This document shows, in pieces, positions 1-13,375 of a stretch of 64,000 bases of DNA; position 1 is the stretch's first letter, and each line of letters begins with the position of its first letter. The position numbers were made by a program, and so were the translations under genes. Below the pieces are notes generated by a model that was given only the letters and a program-made list of their open reading frames with translations, was not told the origin of the DNA and ran no database searches. The DNA is from Apus apus (taxonomy: Eukaryota > Chordata > Aves > Apodiformes > Apodidae): positions 146,740,858 through 146,804,857 of the forward strand of contig NC_067282.1 of NCBI RefSeq assembly GCF_020740795.1, given 5' to 3'.

Positions 1-378
1 CCTGGCTTCCCACGGGCTGCGTGTGGAGTTTTAGGGACTGAAACAATGATCAGTGTCCAAGTGGGAGAAGGAGAAGGTGCAGTGGTGAGGATGTATCAAC
101 GTGTCAGGACACCCAGGCAGCATTACTGTTGCTCCAGGGTACAGTGGGTACAATGACTGGGGGGACCCTTTCATCACAGGGCTCCTCCAGAACGCTGCTC
201 TCATCAGGAGCACGGAGGAGTCCAGAAGACACCAAGGATCACCATTCACTGCTGGGAAAAGGTCCCACTGGCAGGAGGAGCTGGGCTCACCTGGTTTTCA
301 GCCACATTGGCAGTAGAGCAGATTGACAGCACATCCCGGGACTTGCTAACGCTGTTCTCAGCACACATCTGTCACAAG
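1..378. other. Left edge, nothing recognised
   Basis: No gene, repeat family or RNA gene is recognisable here. Confidence 0.5.
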
Positions 379-595
379 AGGTCACAGAATCACAGAATTG
401 TTTTGGTTGGAAAGGACCTTTAGGATCATCAAGTCCAACCGTTAACCCAGCACTGCCGAGGCCACCACCAAACCATGTCCCTCAGCACCACATCTACACA
501 GCTTTGAAATCCCTCCGGGGATGGGAAATCCACCACTGCCCTGAGCAGCCTGTGCCAGGGCCTGACAACCCTTTCAGTGAAGAAATATACCTCGC
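379..595 (-). mobile_element. CR1 LINE 3' fragment
   Basis: On the plus strand: CACAGAATCACAGAATTGTT, TTGGTTGGAAAGGACCTTTA and GAGCAGCCTGTGCCAGGGCC, the reverse complement of a CR1 3' end. It is about 215 bases, 5'-truncated and diverged. Confidence 0.93.
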
Positions 596-599
596 TCCC

Positions 600-2674
600 A
601 GAGAAGGATGCAAAGGATTCATTCTGCTGACACACAGAAATAAAGCAGTGCCCATAAGCTTTAGCTTTGTATCACACAAGGCACGTCACAGCATAATATC
701 ACAGTCAGCAAAGGAAAATAATATATGGCAGATCCTTGGCAACGTCAATGAGCAAAGCTGAAATCAGCCAAACTCCTTCAGCTGAAGATGTGGCTCAATA
801 CTGACACAGCAAGTTACAGAAGGGCTTGAAATCTGAAAAACCTACTGGGTTTGGGTTAGACTTTCCCAGCATCAAAAAGTCCACAGATGTCCTGTCTTTG
901 GCGAGGTATCAAAGGCAATAATGATGATGAGTACTTTAGGCCTTCTAGCACAAGACCTATACTTTCATTCTAAAAGTCTCAGTCCATACAATATAATTTT
1001 CTTTCATTTTGTACAGTGGAGAAATGTTTCACAGAAAATTTCATGAGTGATTACAACCTGTATCTTGAAATGAACTAAAATTCTAAGCTATAACATCCTA
1101 TGCAAAGATGTGAAACATTGCAAAAAGAAGACTACAGAGGGATAAAAAAACCCCAAAACATCGTTTTTGAAACATCTAACAAAAAATGAATGCAGAAAAA
1201 CTTGCATAACACCCATTTTTATTTTTTTTTTTCACCTGAGCAAATACCAAAAAAAAATATCAGGGCCAGGGAATTGTTTCTGTTATATGAACTTGCTGAT
1301 AGAGAGAAGTATGTCTTTGATACTCCTTTCTATTTACTAAAACAATTATGATTTCTGTTTCCCAAAACCCATTAGGAATCAAACAGCTAATTTTTATATA
1401 TTTTTGTTGCTAATTGCTAGACCATTGAAAACAGCTTATCTCAAAAGAGGGCTCTTTAGCCTGTAACTGCATACCCACCACTTGTGGATATGTGCCATGT
1501 GGATAACTCCTTGCTGCCATCCCTCTCTCTTGACCTTCCCAACCTCTTTTGCAGATCTGCAGTGCAGGCTAAACAATATCCACCAAAAGCTTAAAAAAAC
1601 CTCCAGCATGTCTGCATTGTAAGCAGCTGCGTGCACCCGTGTTTCTCATTGGAGTGTGCACTTACACACACTTTCTGTTTGCAAAATGTGGCTTTCCTTT
1701 TCTTTTACTTTTCTTCTACTCTGAAGTAGCCTTCAGAGGTGCTCTGAAGAGAATGGGAATCCCGTCCTTGCTTCAGATTCAGTGGGACCTTTGGCAGTTA
1801 AGACCCTTGAGACAATTTCAAAACGTGTATTTTGTCTATAATTTCCTTCACGGAAAGGTACCACTTTTTTTTTACATTTTGCATCATTTTCTGAACAATG
1901 CCTCTAGTAACAGAGAACGTAAGACTGACTGTAGGACATTTCAGATTGCCTGTAGATCATTTGTTTCACCAAGATCCGAAGGTGACTTCTCAGACTAAAG
2001 TGTGAGACAACTCCTGTCACATTTCTGAGATGCTACCCATAACGAAATCCACCACAACTGCTAACTCATTCACTGTCTCAGCTAACACGATTTCCTGCTC
2101 CAGTTCCTGGCGTTCAGTTCATGAAAATAATCTTCCTATCTTGTGTTTGGGTTCAAGTTCCCCAGTTTCTGTGTCTCTGGAGACTGAACTGGCATTTATG
2201 TTATTTCCCTGCTTCCTCGGCTAATTTACAAACTGTCACATTTCACTGCATATTCTCTATCCCCTTGGAATTTCACACATTAGACCAGACATCTCCAAAT
2301 TAAACTCTCATTGTTAAATAACAACCAGCACTGAAAGAGGAGCTGTCAGGCAGCTACCTGTTATGCTACCGTTCACCTTCTTCTGTCTTGGTCTGCTGTT
2401 TCTCAGAAAGTGTGAAGGAACTTCACTGCTCATAGACCACTAAGCAGGATCCTCTGTCCTGCTGAGTCACCTCTTTCCCTGGAGCCACCTTTTGGGGCAA
2501 TGCTTTCGCAGTTGTAGCTCCTACTCTTCTTAGTGACTGCATTAACTTTAGTACCTATGTACTGTTCTTTAGTTCCTTTAATCCTTTTTACAGTCCTCTT
2601 AGTCCCCTGTTTTACTGGACAGCCTCATTGTGTGCGGCAACCTGATTGACATTTACTTCACTAATTTGTCTTGA
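600..2674. other. Intergenic stretch
   Basis: AT-rich sequence with short A and T runs. No gene, CR1 or RNA gene was recognised. Confidence 0.6.
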
Positions 2675-3865
2675 TCATAGAATCACTGAATGGTTTGGGT
2701 TGGAGGTGACCTTTAAAAGTCATCTCATCCAATCTCCCCTGCAGTAAGGAGGGACATCTTCAACTAGATCAGATTGCTCAGAGCCCAGTCCAACTTGACC
2801 TGAATGGTTCCAGACCTCTCTGGGCAAGCTGCTTCACCACCCTCATTGCAAAAAATGTCTTACTTATTTCTAGTCTAAATCTACCCTCTTTTAGTTTAAA
2901 ACCATTATCCCTTGTCCTGTATCTACAGACCCTGCTAAATAACTTGTTGCCATCTTTCATATAGGCCCCCTTTAAGTACTGAAATGCCACAATAAGGTCT
3001 CCATGGAGCCTTCTCTTCCCCAGGCTGAACAACCCCAACTCTTTGCCTGTCTTCACAGGAGAGGTGCTCCAGCTTGGTGTTGTCTGCAAACTTGCTGAGG
3101 ATGCACTTCATCTTACTATGTCATTGATGTAGATGTTAAACTGCACTGGCTCCAGTACAGACCTCTGAAGGACACCACTTGTCACCGATCTCCACCTGGA
3201 CCCTGAGCTGTTGACCACTACCTTCTGGATGCAACCAGCAACCATCCAACCAATTCATCAGATACTGAACAGTCCACCCGTCAAATTAATCTCTCACCAA
3301 TTTGGAGTGAAGGATTTTATGGGGGACTGCAAAGGCCTTACTGAAGTCCAGACAGGTGAAATCTGTAGCTCTTCCCTTGTCCACAGATGTAGTCATTCCA
3401 TCATAGAAGGTCACTAAGTTCCTCAGGTGGGACTTGCCCTTGGTGAAGCCATGCTGACTGTCTCGAATCACCTCCCTGTCCTCCATGTGCTTTAGCATAG
3501 CTTCTAGGAGGGTCTGTTCCATGATCTTCCCAAGCAGGTCAGTAGTTCTGAGAGTCCTTCTTTTTACCCTTTTTAAAAATGGATGCAATGTTTCTCTTTT
3601 CCCAGTCACTAGGGACTTCACCTGACTTCCATGGCTTTTCAAATATCATGGAGAGTGGCTTGGGAGCTATGTCAGCCAGTTCCCTCAGGACTCTGGGATG
3701 CATCTCATCAGGTCCCACGGACTTACATATATTCCAGTTCCTCAGGTGCTCATGAACCTGATCTTCTCTTGCAGTGGAAGACACTTTGTTCCACAGGTCC
3801 CTGCCTTGCGGTTCATCCACAATGAGTTTTCCATATGCATTTGGCATCTTTGTGGCAGCAGACTC
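2675..3865 (-). mobile_element. CR1 LINE, 5'-truncated, decayed ORF2
   Basis: About 1.2 kb of CR1 on the minus strand. It encodes, with frameshifts, reverse-transcriptase pieces in order: SVGPDEMHPRVLRELADIAP, then [40 protein letters not shown], and [12 protein letters not shown] (catalytic box altered from FADD to FADN). The C-terminal [20 protein letters not shown] follows. The 3' end is at 2675 with a degraded ATTCTATG-type tail. It is an inactive, old copy. Confidence 0.95.
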
Positions 3866-4324
3866 ACGACAATTTTATGATCAACTACAGTTTTTTTCTC
3901 CAGCTTTCCTATATATAGCCTTCAGCTATTTTTAACAATATACTCTTCCAGAAAGTCCCAAGTGTGGCAAGAATCCTGACAAAGAACAGGTTTTTTGGTT
4001 ACAGCTTCAAGCACATTTCAGCCTGTACTTCTCTTTGTGCTTTTGTCACGACTTCTTCAGCTGTGTCAATGCAGCCTCTCCACCTTCTCTCTCTCTGGTC
4101 CTTTTCATGTATTGCAGATGCACAGATAAAAGGTGCTCCAGAATAACCAGCAAGAATTTCACTCAGATATCCCTTAAAGGGATGACATACGGGAGTTTGT
4201 GGTGGAGGCTGGGATCTTCCTTCTCTTTAGAACTGGAAAAAAACAAAAAAGGAACACCAAAAAAACCTTACACACTTCTAACAAAGTATCTTAAGTCAAG
4301 AATGACATTTATAACAATATTAAA

Positions 4325-4385
4325 ACAAACAAACAAACACAAAAAACCCCAACAAACAAACAAACAAAAAACCCAAACCAAAACA
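4325..4385. repeat. (AAAC)n-like simple repeat
   Basis: Imperfect AAAC tetramers with C insertions. Similar A/C-rich tracts recur at 5462-5530 and 15417-15475 in this region. Confidence 0.9.
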
Positions 4386-6239
4386 ACCATGAAACCCCAA
4401 CAAAGGTCTATAGAAGACCTCATATTCCACTAAAACAGAAATCTGAAAAAAACATGGCACATTTTGCTAGGACATTAAGACAGGCCAGAAATCCTGGAAT
4501 CTGTGGCTTTCACAGGTCTCCCTACATTATCACTTGCAAACTCACAACGTGAAGCCAGCTTACTAAGTTTTATTCTGCAGCTTGCAAGGGCATTCAGCAC
4601 AAGAAGTAACTCAGTGGGAAGGTGAGAAATTGTCTTTCCTATGGTACTCTGCCATGGTCTTTGGTAGTATGGATCAAGGTATTAACTCCCTGTTTAAGAA
4701 GAGAGTAAAAGTAATCTTTTGTAACTGTGGTTCACAAGGGTTATTTACTTACTCCTGAATGTCTTCCCATTGCATATACACCAGGAAGTTTTTTACATTA
4801 CTGAGCTTTCCACTACAGTGATGGCTACTATGATTTATCACTGGGGCAAGACTGAGGAGGCCAAAAAAAAATAAAAATAAAAATCTAAGGCTGTGCAAAG
4901 TATGGTTAGATTAATGACGACAGGCTCCACTTGGAAAGTGAGAGCTTGTTTTGTGAAGGATCTAAGAGGGAAAAAAAAAAAGAAAAAAAGAAAAAAAAGC
5001 AACATTTTGAATAGAAACATCACAAGGGAACACACAGGGGGACATGTGAAAGCTGCAGCCTCAGCAGTGGCAGTGACCACCCACGCTGCAATGACAGAAA
5101 CAAGAGCGTCCCCAGAAGGCCCTTTGTGGAGGTGCTCAGCTCTTCCTGTTGCCCAGGTTTTGCTGGAAGGGAAGATGTAAAATTAGAGCTTCTTAAAAAC
5201 TGAAAGTACTTTCCAATCTTCTTGCTTTCTGTAGAGTGTGCAATATCCAAATCTAGAAATCTCTTCTCAAAAGTGCACATCGAAACACCAGGTCAAAGAT
5301 GCCGAAGTGAATTGGAGACCATCAATATTATTTCCAACGGAACCAGATAACTGCCCAGTAATTTAATTTTCAATTATTACAACTTTGGGACCCAGTGACC
5401 AGAGCTTCTGATGATTTTTTTTTTTTTTTGCTTTAGTGAACAACATTTAAATTTAAAAAAAGCCAAACAAACAAACAAAAGAAACAAAACATAAAAAAAC
5501 CCCAAACAACAAAAAAACCCAACAAAACCCAGAGGTTTTTTCTCCTGCTTTTTTGATGTTGCTGAAATTTCTGAAGAAACAAATTCTTTTGGTGAATGTT
5601 TCCAATTTGCTGAACTAAATAACGGTTTAAAAAAACATTCAAAAGGAGAGGTTCTAGCTTGGCTTTATGAAGACCTTCAGACAGGTCATTAGACTATTCC
5701 CCATGCTCTAAAAGTTTTTTACCAATCCTTGTGTCTGAGGGACCAGAGAGTGCTTTTTTCATTACAGTTTTTCTGTTGCTCTCTTAAAGATGTATGCTTT
5801 GGAAAGTCATGTGGTATGTGACATAAAAAAAAGATTCAAACCATTTACAGATCAATACAGTCCAGTCTTAGCATGCACTTCCAGTCTATTTCTGAACTCT
5901 TCATACTTTGCTTGATCCAAACTTGTGCTCTAGGTTACTTCTGCCCTGCCCCTTTTAACTAGCTGATGAAGTACAATAGCAACAGCTGCTGGCACCAAAG
6001 GACAAAAGAGCCAACTTCAGAAGGCCAGACTAACGAAATAGATAGGTTTTGTTCTCCAAAGTACAAGGAAGGTACTAGAAAGCATGCTTTCTAGGTTAAA
6101 AAGTGAAAAAAAAAAATATATATATAATTTAATTAGGGTATACGTTATTTTACTTGTGTAGCTTTACAAGACAGTCCTGTATGGTTTGATGTTGTAATTG
6201 TGTAAAATGCAATATTGGGAACTGGCACCATGAATACCC

Positions 6240-6272
6240 ACACTTCTACTCTTTATAAAAGAGTAGAAGTGT
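6240..6272. repeat. Perfect inverted repeat (15-bp arms, 3-nt loop)
   Basis: ACACTTCTACTCTTT, loop ATA, then AAAGAGTAGAAGTGT. All 15 pairs are complementary and pairing stops outside. It is too short for a microRNA precursor. It may be a cruciform site or the relic of a small palindromic element. Confidence 0.95.
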
Positions 6273-9200
6273 CTAATAAATTGCTTTCTTCCACATTTTC
6301 CACTACAGATGACACTGAGATATTGGAGAGCCTGGCCAAGTGCATCTTTGTTCTGCTGAAAGGCTTGACATATTTTTTGCAAATATCTCAGGTTGTTTAA
6401 TCCAGTTCCTGAACTTCTGGCATTGGGTCTGCAACAAATGTCTCTGATGTACAGCGTCATACTATTCTTCCTAAGAATGGTTATTCTGATTGCCTCCTCT
6501 GACTCTTTCATTTTCACCACCTGCCAAAACCCTTTGCCTCAAATTCCTGTACCTTCAGTTCTTCTGAGGCAACTTCATTGAATAAATGGGCATAGTCTTG
6601 CTCCTCTAGGGGAGATGTATGTAGCTCTCTGCAACAACAGTCCTTTTTCTGTCCTATCTGCAACCAATCCTGACCTTAAATATCCCATTTTGTTCATAAA
6701 ATACCACTTCGTAACACATAGATGTACCATATTCAGAAATTATTGCACTGCAGATATGTTTTCTCTATCAAACAATCCTTCACCCTTGTATAATGTATAG
6801 TGTATACTGAGCAACAGAAAAAAATTCCATCTACTCTTAGCTAACTTATCATATTAAAAATAATGTGTTTCAAGCTACTGTACTGTTGATCATTACACTA
6901 ATTAGATTATTTCTCTGCATTACAGAACGACACCCAAAAAATGAGCAAGCCAGGCCTTGCCTGTTGCAGTTTTGGAACATAAAAGAAGCAAATTTTAAGG
7001 ACAGTGAATTTACTATAAAACATCCTTGGTAGTCCCATCTTAACCAGAGTGCTCACTACAAAGGTCACTTACACATCCATCCATTAAACTTCTTCCACAA
7101 AACAGAATCAACAGTTGTTCCTGACACTTTATGCAATGTTAATAAATATTTCCAAAATATGTCCAGACCTTGCAAAATCCTCCCCCACATCTGTTTCAAG
7201 TCATCACTTCATAATTCAGGGTACATCTCCCATTCCAGAAACGATTTGGACTTCATATAAAAAAGATAAGTCTTCCTTCTGGCTGGCCCAGATCTAGTTT
7301 ATACCAAAGATTAATCAAATGCTATCCTAATTTATATAATGAGCATGGCACAGGTCAGTAGGTTTTGCAGACTCAAGGATCAGTGTTTTTTGGAAAGTAA
7401 GAATAACTAAATCGAGCAATCAGAAGATGCTTTGCCAGATTATAGTAGGAGCAGCTGGAACACTTTCAAAGAGTCTTGCCCATGACAGTCACCTCTAGCA
7501 TCCTGCTGACAGATGCTAGTAGCTTGATCTTCCTGAGAAAAATACTTTAACAGCCTTTTTCCCTTCCCTTCCCTTCAAACATGCTTTGGTTTCCTACTGC
7601 TAATGGTTTCTGGTCCCCCTTGAAGTTACAAGCCCAGGTTCCCTCCCATTCAATACCTGTCACAAAACACCTATACTTCTGTTCCGTACTCTTTTTCTTC
7701 ATTCACACACCTACAGTCTTCCTGAGTTTATGTTACCAGAAAGGCCTTTTCTCTCCATGTACGTTTCCCATCTCTCAGTGAAATGTCACCATCCATCTCT
7801 GTAAAGCAAGAAAATTCCTTTATATGAGTCTGAGGCCCAAACTGCCTGATTCTTAAACAAGGCTTCACATTATTTTCTTCAATCAGCATTGTCCCCCACC
7901 AAACCCCCTTGTTTAGCACTGCACGCTGTGACGTGCAACTTCTTACTACTTTCATTACCTGTTGTTTTGTTTTGTTTTAAATAATGTTCACCAACTCTGC
8001 CTGCAAACCAGGACCCCATTGCATCAGACTCCACAAACACAGAACAAAGCAAGACAAAAAAGATGGTCCTTGTCCCTCTCTACTGAACAGCCAAAGTACA
8101 AATCCCGGGTTTGGAGCTGGCTTGTTCAGCTTTGCCTCAGGGATATTTGCCGCGTGGTGTGTCACAGTGCAGCTGTGCCCTAAGTAAACTTTAAAAGACC
8201 ACTGTACAGACTTGTGACAGGCAGACATAATAGAGACTTAAAACACTTGAAAAGCCTTAATTAGCAAGAAAAAGAAGAGTTTGTTAAGGGCAATGTTTGA
8301 AAGAGAAATAATTTAATCCAGAAAAGGCAAACCTGAGTCGGAATCTCTGGATAAAATTTCTGGCAGTGGGATACACCAGCATGGAAATAGCCCAAGGACA
8401 ACAACAAAACTCTTCTCTTTTGGAATTTTAAGGCTCACAGACTGGGCACAGTGCAGAATCCAGGGAACAACGTTAGATGCTATGAAAGGCTTACTCTGCT
8501 GCTAAATTCCATGACAGAGAAATGAGTCGAAGTTCCAGTGTTACTAAGGTACCTCTTATTTACAGCTCAACTGTCTTTTACGTTTACATTCATTACAGGG
8601 TGCTGATGTAGCACTTTCTTCTGCACCATGACATGGTTTTTAAGCTGAAAAACAGCAGTGAAGAGATTGAATTACTGACGCCAATACATTCATTGGTTAT
8701 TTGAGATGATCATATTCTATGTTCATCAGAGATATATTTACAATTATTTCCCTACCTTCAGAAATGGAAGACAAGAGACAGGCAAATGGGAAATTGCCTC
8801 TAAACCCCACAGAGACATTAGTGACACAGGCATTTGCTTCGGCAGTCCGGCTAGTCATGTGGCTGGCACGTGCTCCTGAGCAGCCAAGTCTTCAGTAAAG
8901 ATAAAAGCATGATTAATTGCAGTCTTCCTTCTCAGGTGCCACGGCAGTAGGCATTAGCCAGACAGAGCTCAAAGCACTGGAATAATTAGCCCGAGTCGAC
9001 GGTGGGCCAGCATTTTCCTGCTGTGATGACTTAACTGGGTTGGAGCTGTGTGGTCAAAAGCTACCTCCAAAAATGTCTTCTAGAGATGCTCATTCCAAAT
9101 ACTGAGGCTGAGTCCCAAGGGTGAATGCAAGGTAAAATGCAAAGACCAAGAAGTTCTGACAAAGGAGGATTTGAGACACCTCTCCTGATGACCTTTTTGC

Positions 9201-12200
9201 TTAGCTAGGGCAAAACCACAGGACAGCATGGAAGAAGTTAAAAAGGCCCGAGCCACAGCTACTGCTGATGTTTGGTCAGGAGAGCTACTGAAAGTGAGCA
9301 GCTGCAATTTGAGCTGAAACTCTTGCCTTCTCCAGTTGTTTGCAGTGATATTTTATACAACGTTAAATTAAGGTCAGATAAAAGACATGTTACTAATGTC
9401 TCTGCCAGTGAAAACCACGAGTTCACTATTAAGTTGTGTTTATTTACTTACTGTTTTATAAAAAGAGTTTCCCTTTGAAAGCCCATTTGAAGAACCTGTG
9501 AGACTGAGAATATTTGGAAGTTCTCTGTGTTCTGTCTGAAACCAGTCGTGGCTCTCTTTTAGCACGTTATTTGAATGTATACACTGGGAATATTTTACTT
9601 TGTTTTATGTTATTGCAATTTGCAAAAATTACAGTAATAGCCCAATTTAATGCAATTACCTGAATGCAAAACATTGTTCAGTTGAATTCCCATAGCCTAA
9701 TCCTACTGGTTCCCTTGGCTCTCTCACTTTCAATTATGAACCAAGGTCTGCACATCAAACAAAATGCTGCTATTGTAAAAATGGAACCTTTCTTTTAAAG
9801 TTATTTTCAGTGGTCTTCTGCCATATAGACTGTTTTTATTGCTGATTTTAACATCACAGGCCTACATACATATACTTTAGCTAGAGTGGTTTGTTGTGTT
9901 ATTGTGGTAATAACCCAGTTATGTTTGCACCATAATTTTACCTCTAAATGGCTCTTGAGCTGCATATGTGGGGCAAAGTCTGGCTTTATGAATACACAAG
10001 GGAAACGGGAGAAAACAGGAAGGCCATACAATTACTTTGTTCTTTCCTTCAATGTATAACACAGTTAACATGGTTTTGGAATGTAGGCAACAGATGATGC
10101 TAAAGCTACATTAATGCCAAGTTGGTGGTCAAATTTGAGCATTCAGAACTGATAAGGCTGGCTTAAAGGATCATACATGCCTGGGTCTGTATTTGCTTTC
10201 TCCTTTTCGGAGCCTTTACAGTTCACATCTTCAAGTTCTACTCCACAATCTAGGAAAAATAAAATGAGCTTTTTTTTTCTTTTTAAGTCAAGTCCAAGAT
10301 TTTGTTAAAACAGATGACTCCAGGACCTAGAACTTAAAAGAAAAATACCAAAGAAGTTGAGACTTAGAAGAGTCAGTGACAATGTGCAAAGTTCCCCGAA
10401 TCAACATAATGAATTAACTTAGCCATCTCACCTGCCTCCCTGGAAGGAAACACATTTTGTACATCTTGAAAAACATGGATAACATCATACTGTGGAGTAT
10501 ACTTCCCTGAAGCTCCAGAAGGCTTGACTCCTGCTCTAATGCACCCCGCTCTGTTTCCCTGAAATATCTATCCTGCATTTCCTCATTTGTGCTCAATGTA
10601 CTGCATCCTTGATTGCTTGTAGATCTCTCCATTTGGGTAGGAGGAAACCATTATTACATCCACTTTGGAAAGAACTTGCATTCCTTCACTCAACTCTTTT
10701 TAACTGAAGTTAACGTGGATATATTTCTTTGAAACTCAGTCTCTAAACTCCATTCCTTTGTTCTGAATGGAAAGAAATAATATGCATTTTATTATAAGAT
10801 ATGGCAGACATCAGCCTCTGGCATTGCCTGGCTCTCTCCTTTGTCTACAGAGGAAGGCTTTGACAACAAGGTCCTTTCTTGTAGATCATTAAGGTTAGAT
10901 GAAATGATTCCAAACCCTGATGTCATATTTTGGGTACTCATGAATCAAAATAATAAAATTAAAATTCTTTTTCATTTTCACTGCCTTAAATATCTTCCAT
11001 CTTTTTTGCCCTCAAGGAACAGCTGCCTCTCCAGGCAGTGAAATTTCTGTTCCTTATTAAAGCTACACATTTATCTGATATAATTATTCAGTTCTCCAAA
11101 TGACCTCCATCAAAGAAAAGGAACTGGAGACATGATATTTGGGATATTAAAGGGTGAAAAAGAAGCCAAAAAAGAGGAGGGGGACACCAAGTAAAATTTG
11201 TAACCAGAAAGCAATAAAGAGCAAACTCACTGTATTTAGCTTTGCATTTCACCTTTTACATACTAATTATATAGTTAGATACCCAGGTACACACACACAG
11301 ATAACCCATTACTAATTACCTTTAAGGAATACCTCAGACAGTAAAGCAGGTTTCTTCCATCTTATTTTGGTTAGTATGCTTTGTAGCACCCCTTCTCACA
11401 GCATCTGCAAACATCGCTATTCTGAAACTTTACTTACATAGTATTTTATTTGTGAATATTAGTGCTAGCCCAGAAGAAAGTCTCGGGGAACACAAATTTC
11501 ATTTTGTGCTCTATGCCAGCCATCTCCATCCAGATACCAAATAGTAAAAAGTATATATATTGGCCCCCTAAGGATCCTTTCATTTTCTTTGCCTGCTTTG
11601 TTAGAGCTGCCACAGTTGCTCTCGTTCCTTGCAGAGGATCAGACAGACACATTCAACATCTCTACTCAATTGTTCAGGGAATCACTCACAAAGCTGGTTT
11701 CCTATCGTTAAGCTACTTGGGGAAGTAACTCATAATGATGCGGGCCTCAGCAATTATTTAACATCATGAACTGACAGAAATAAGTGGACTGGATGCCTTA
11801 ATGCTGCAGGACTTTCTCACATGACTGTCTGGGCATTCTCCTGCCCTGAATCTCTGGTTTCTAGTGAATGGATGATCATGCACAGCCTCTTGCTTGGGGA
11901 TGCCTTTCAGAGGCATGCGACAATACATTATGCTTTCCAGCATTTATGTGTTACATGCACTGCTGGCACAGAAGTTTACACTGGAACTGGGAAGGTTATT
12001 CTGATTATATTTTGATTTAACATTCCTGTGTCATTTATATCTTTGCAACACCCATTTATGTGTATATATATATGCAGATATATACATGCACGCATACATT
12101 TCTAAATATACCAGCAATTGATGATCTATTTTTAGAGCAGAAATCAATACTAGATGCCCACTGCCAAGTGGCTCCCCAGAATGCATGGCCATAAAATTCT

Positions 12201-13348
12201 GCATGAACACCGGGACATGGGACATAGAGGATAAAAATGTTCAAATGAAGGCACATTTTCTTTTCACACTTGCAAAGCACTATAGGACTGGAAAATTAGA
12301 AGGGATCAAAATCCACATTCTTAGTGTTTTTAAAGTCATGTAGCATGTATTGTATTTTATTATACATTTTTTACAAGGCTCCACCTACTCTCTGGGACTA
12401 GAAATACTTTAATAGCATGAAGTTAGTCAATCTTTCTTTCATTAATATTCATATATATGCCCCAGTTATTACATTTAAATTCTCTAATGAAGACTCACTG
12501 CTGCTGCAGCCAAACACTGTGCAGGACCAGGACCCCTTTGTGCCAGTGGCCCCTGCGGAGCACTGAACTGTGTGGTGGGCAAATGGCATTCATTAAATGG
12601 CAGCCACTTCACCCGCTTTCTGCTCCCTTAGCCCTTCTGCTCGTTCCTTTCACATCTTCAGCACACCCTCAATTGAAGAGGAATGTGTTCCCATTGCAGT
12701 GATGAGAGTGTTAGGCAAAGACTTGTAACGTGCCTGTCCTCTGTGTTGCAAAAAATATTTTAATAATCTTTGCCAAGTTATTAAATCTTTTCATCTTTTG
12801 CATTATAAAATGTTCCCCATTTTATGAAAGGGAGACAATAGTAGTTCTCTTCTTCCCAAGGATTTCTTACAACGGCACAGCTTCTGTTTTCCATCTAGCA
12901 CTAACTCAATCTCTTTATGCAGCACCACACTGTGATATGTAAACTTAGCCTGCAACAGAGGCTGAAGGCAGAGGAGACCATTATGATCATTTAGTCTGGC
13001 TTCCTCTAGGATTTTTCTCAAGGATTCCTGGATGAGGCTCCACGGTTTCAGTTGCCAAGGAAACAACTCTCATTTTTTTCCATCCCTCACCATCCGTATC
13101 CCCCCCTTTCCATTTTGTCATTTCTTGCTACAGTAAAAAAACCTTGTCAAATATCCTAGTCTTTAGCTCTAGCATCCTCACCTCCACCCCAAAGAAAGAA
13201 CAGGAAAGGGCAGCAAGGATCCTCAGCTGGGAGTCCAACCTGAGGTTTACCTCTTATCCTTGGATTCTTGTGCTGCAGGTGGATGACCCTTTGAAAACTA
13301 TCCTCTCAGCTGCAGATAGCTTATAAAATGCTGTATTGTTTGGCTAGC

Positions 13349-13375
13349 ACAAGATACATATATATATATATATAT
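13349..13375. repeat. (TA)n microsatellite
   Basis: Alternating ATAC/ATAT and TATATATATATATATA in intergenic sequence. Confidence 0.9.

Noticed and set aside
6240..6272. Hairpin as a microRNA precursor
   Set aside because: The stem is only 15 bp with a 3-nt loop and pairing does not continue outward; precursors need about 30 bp.
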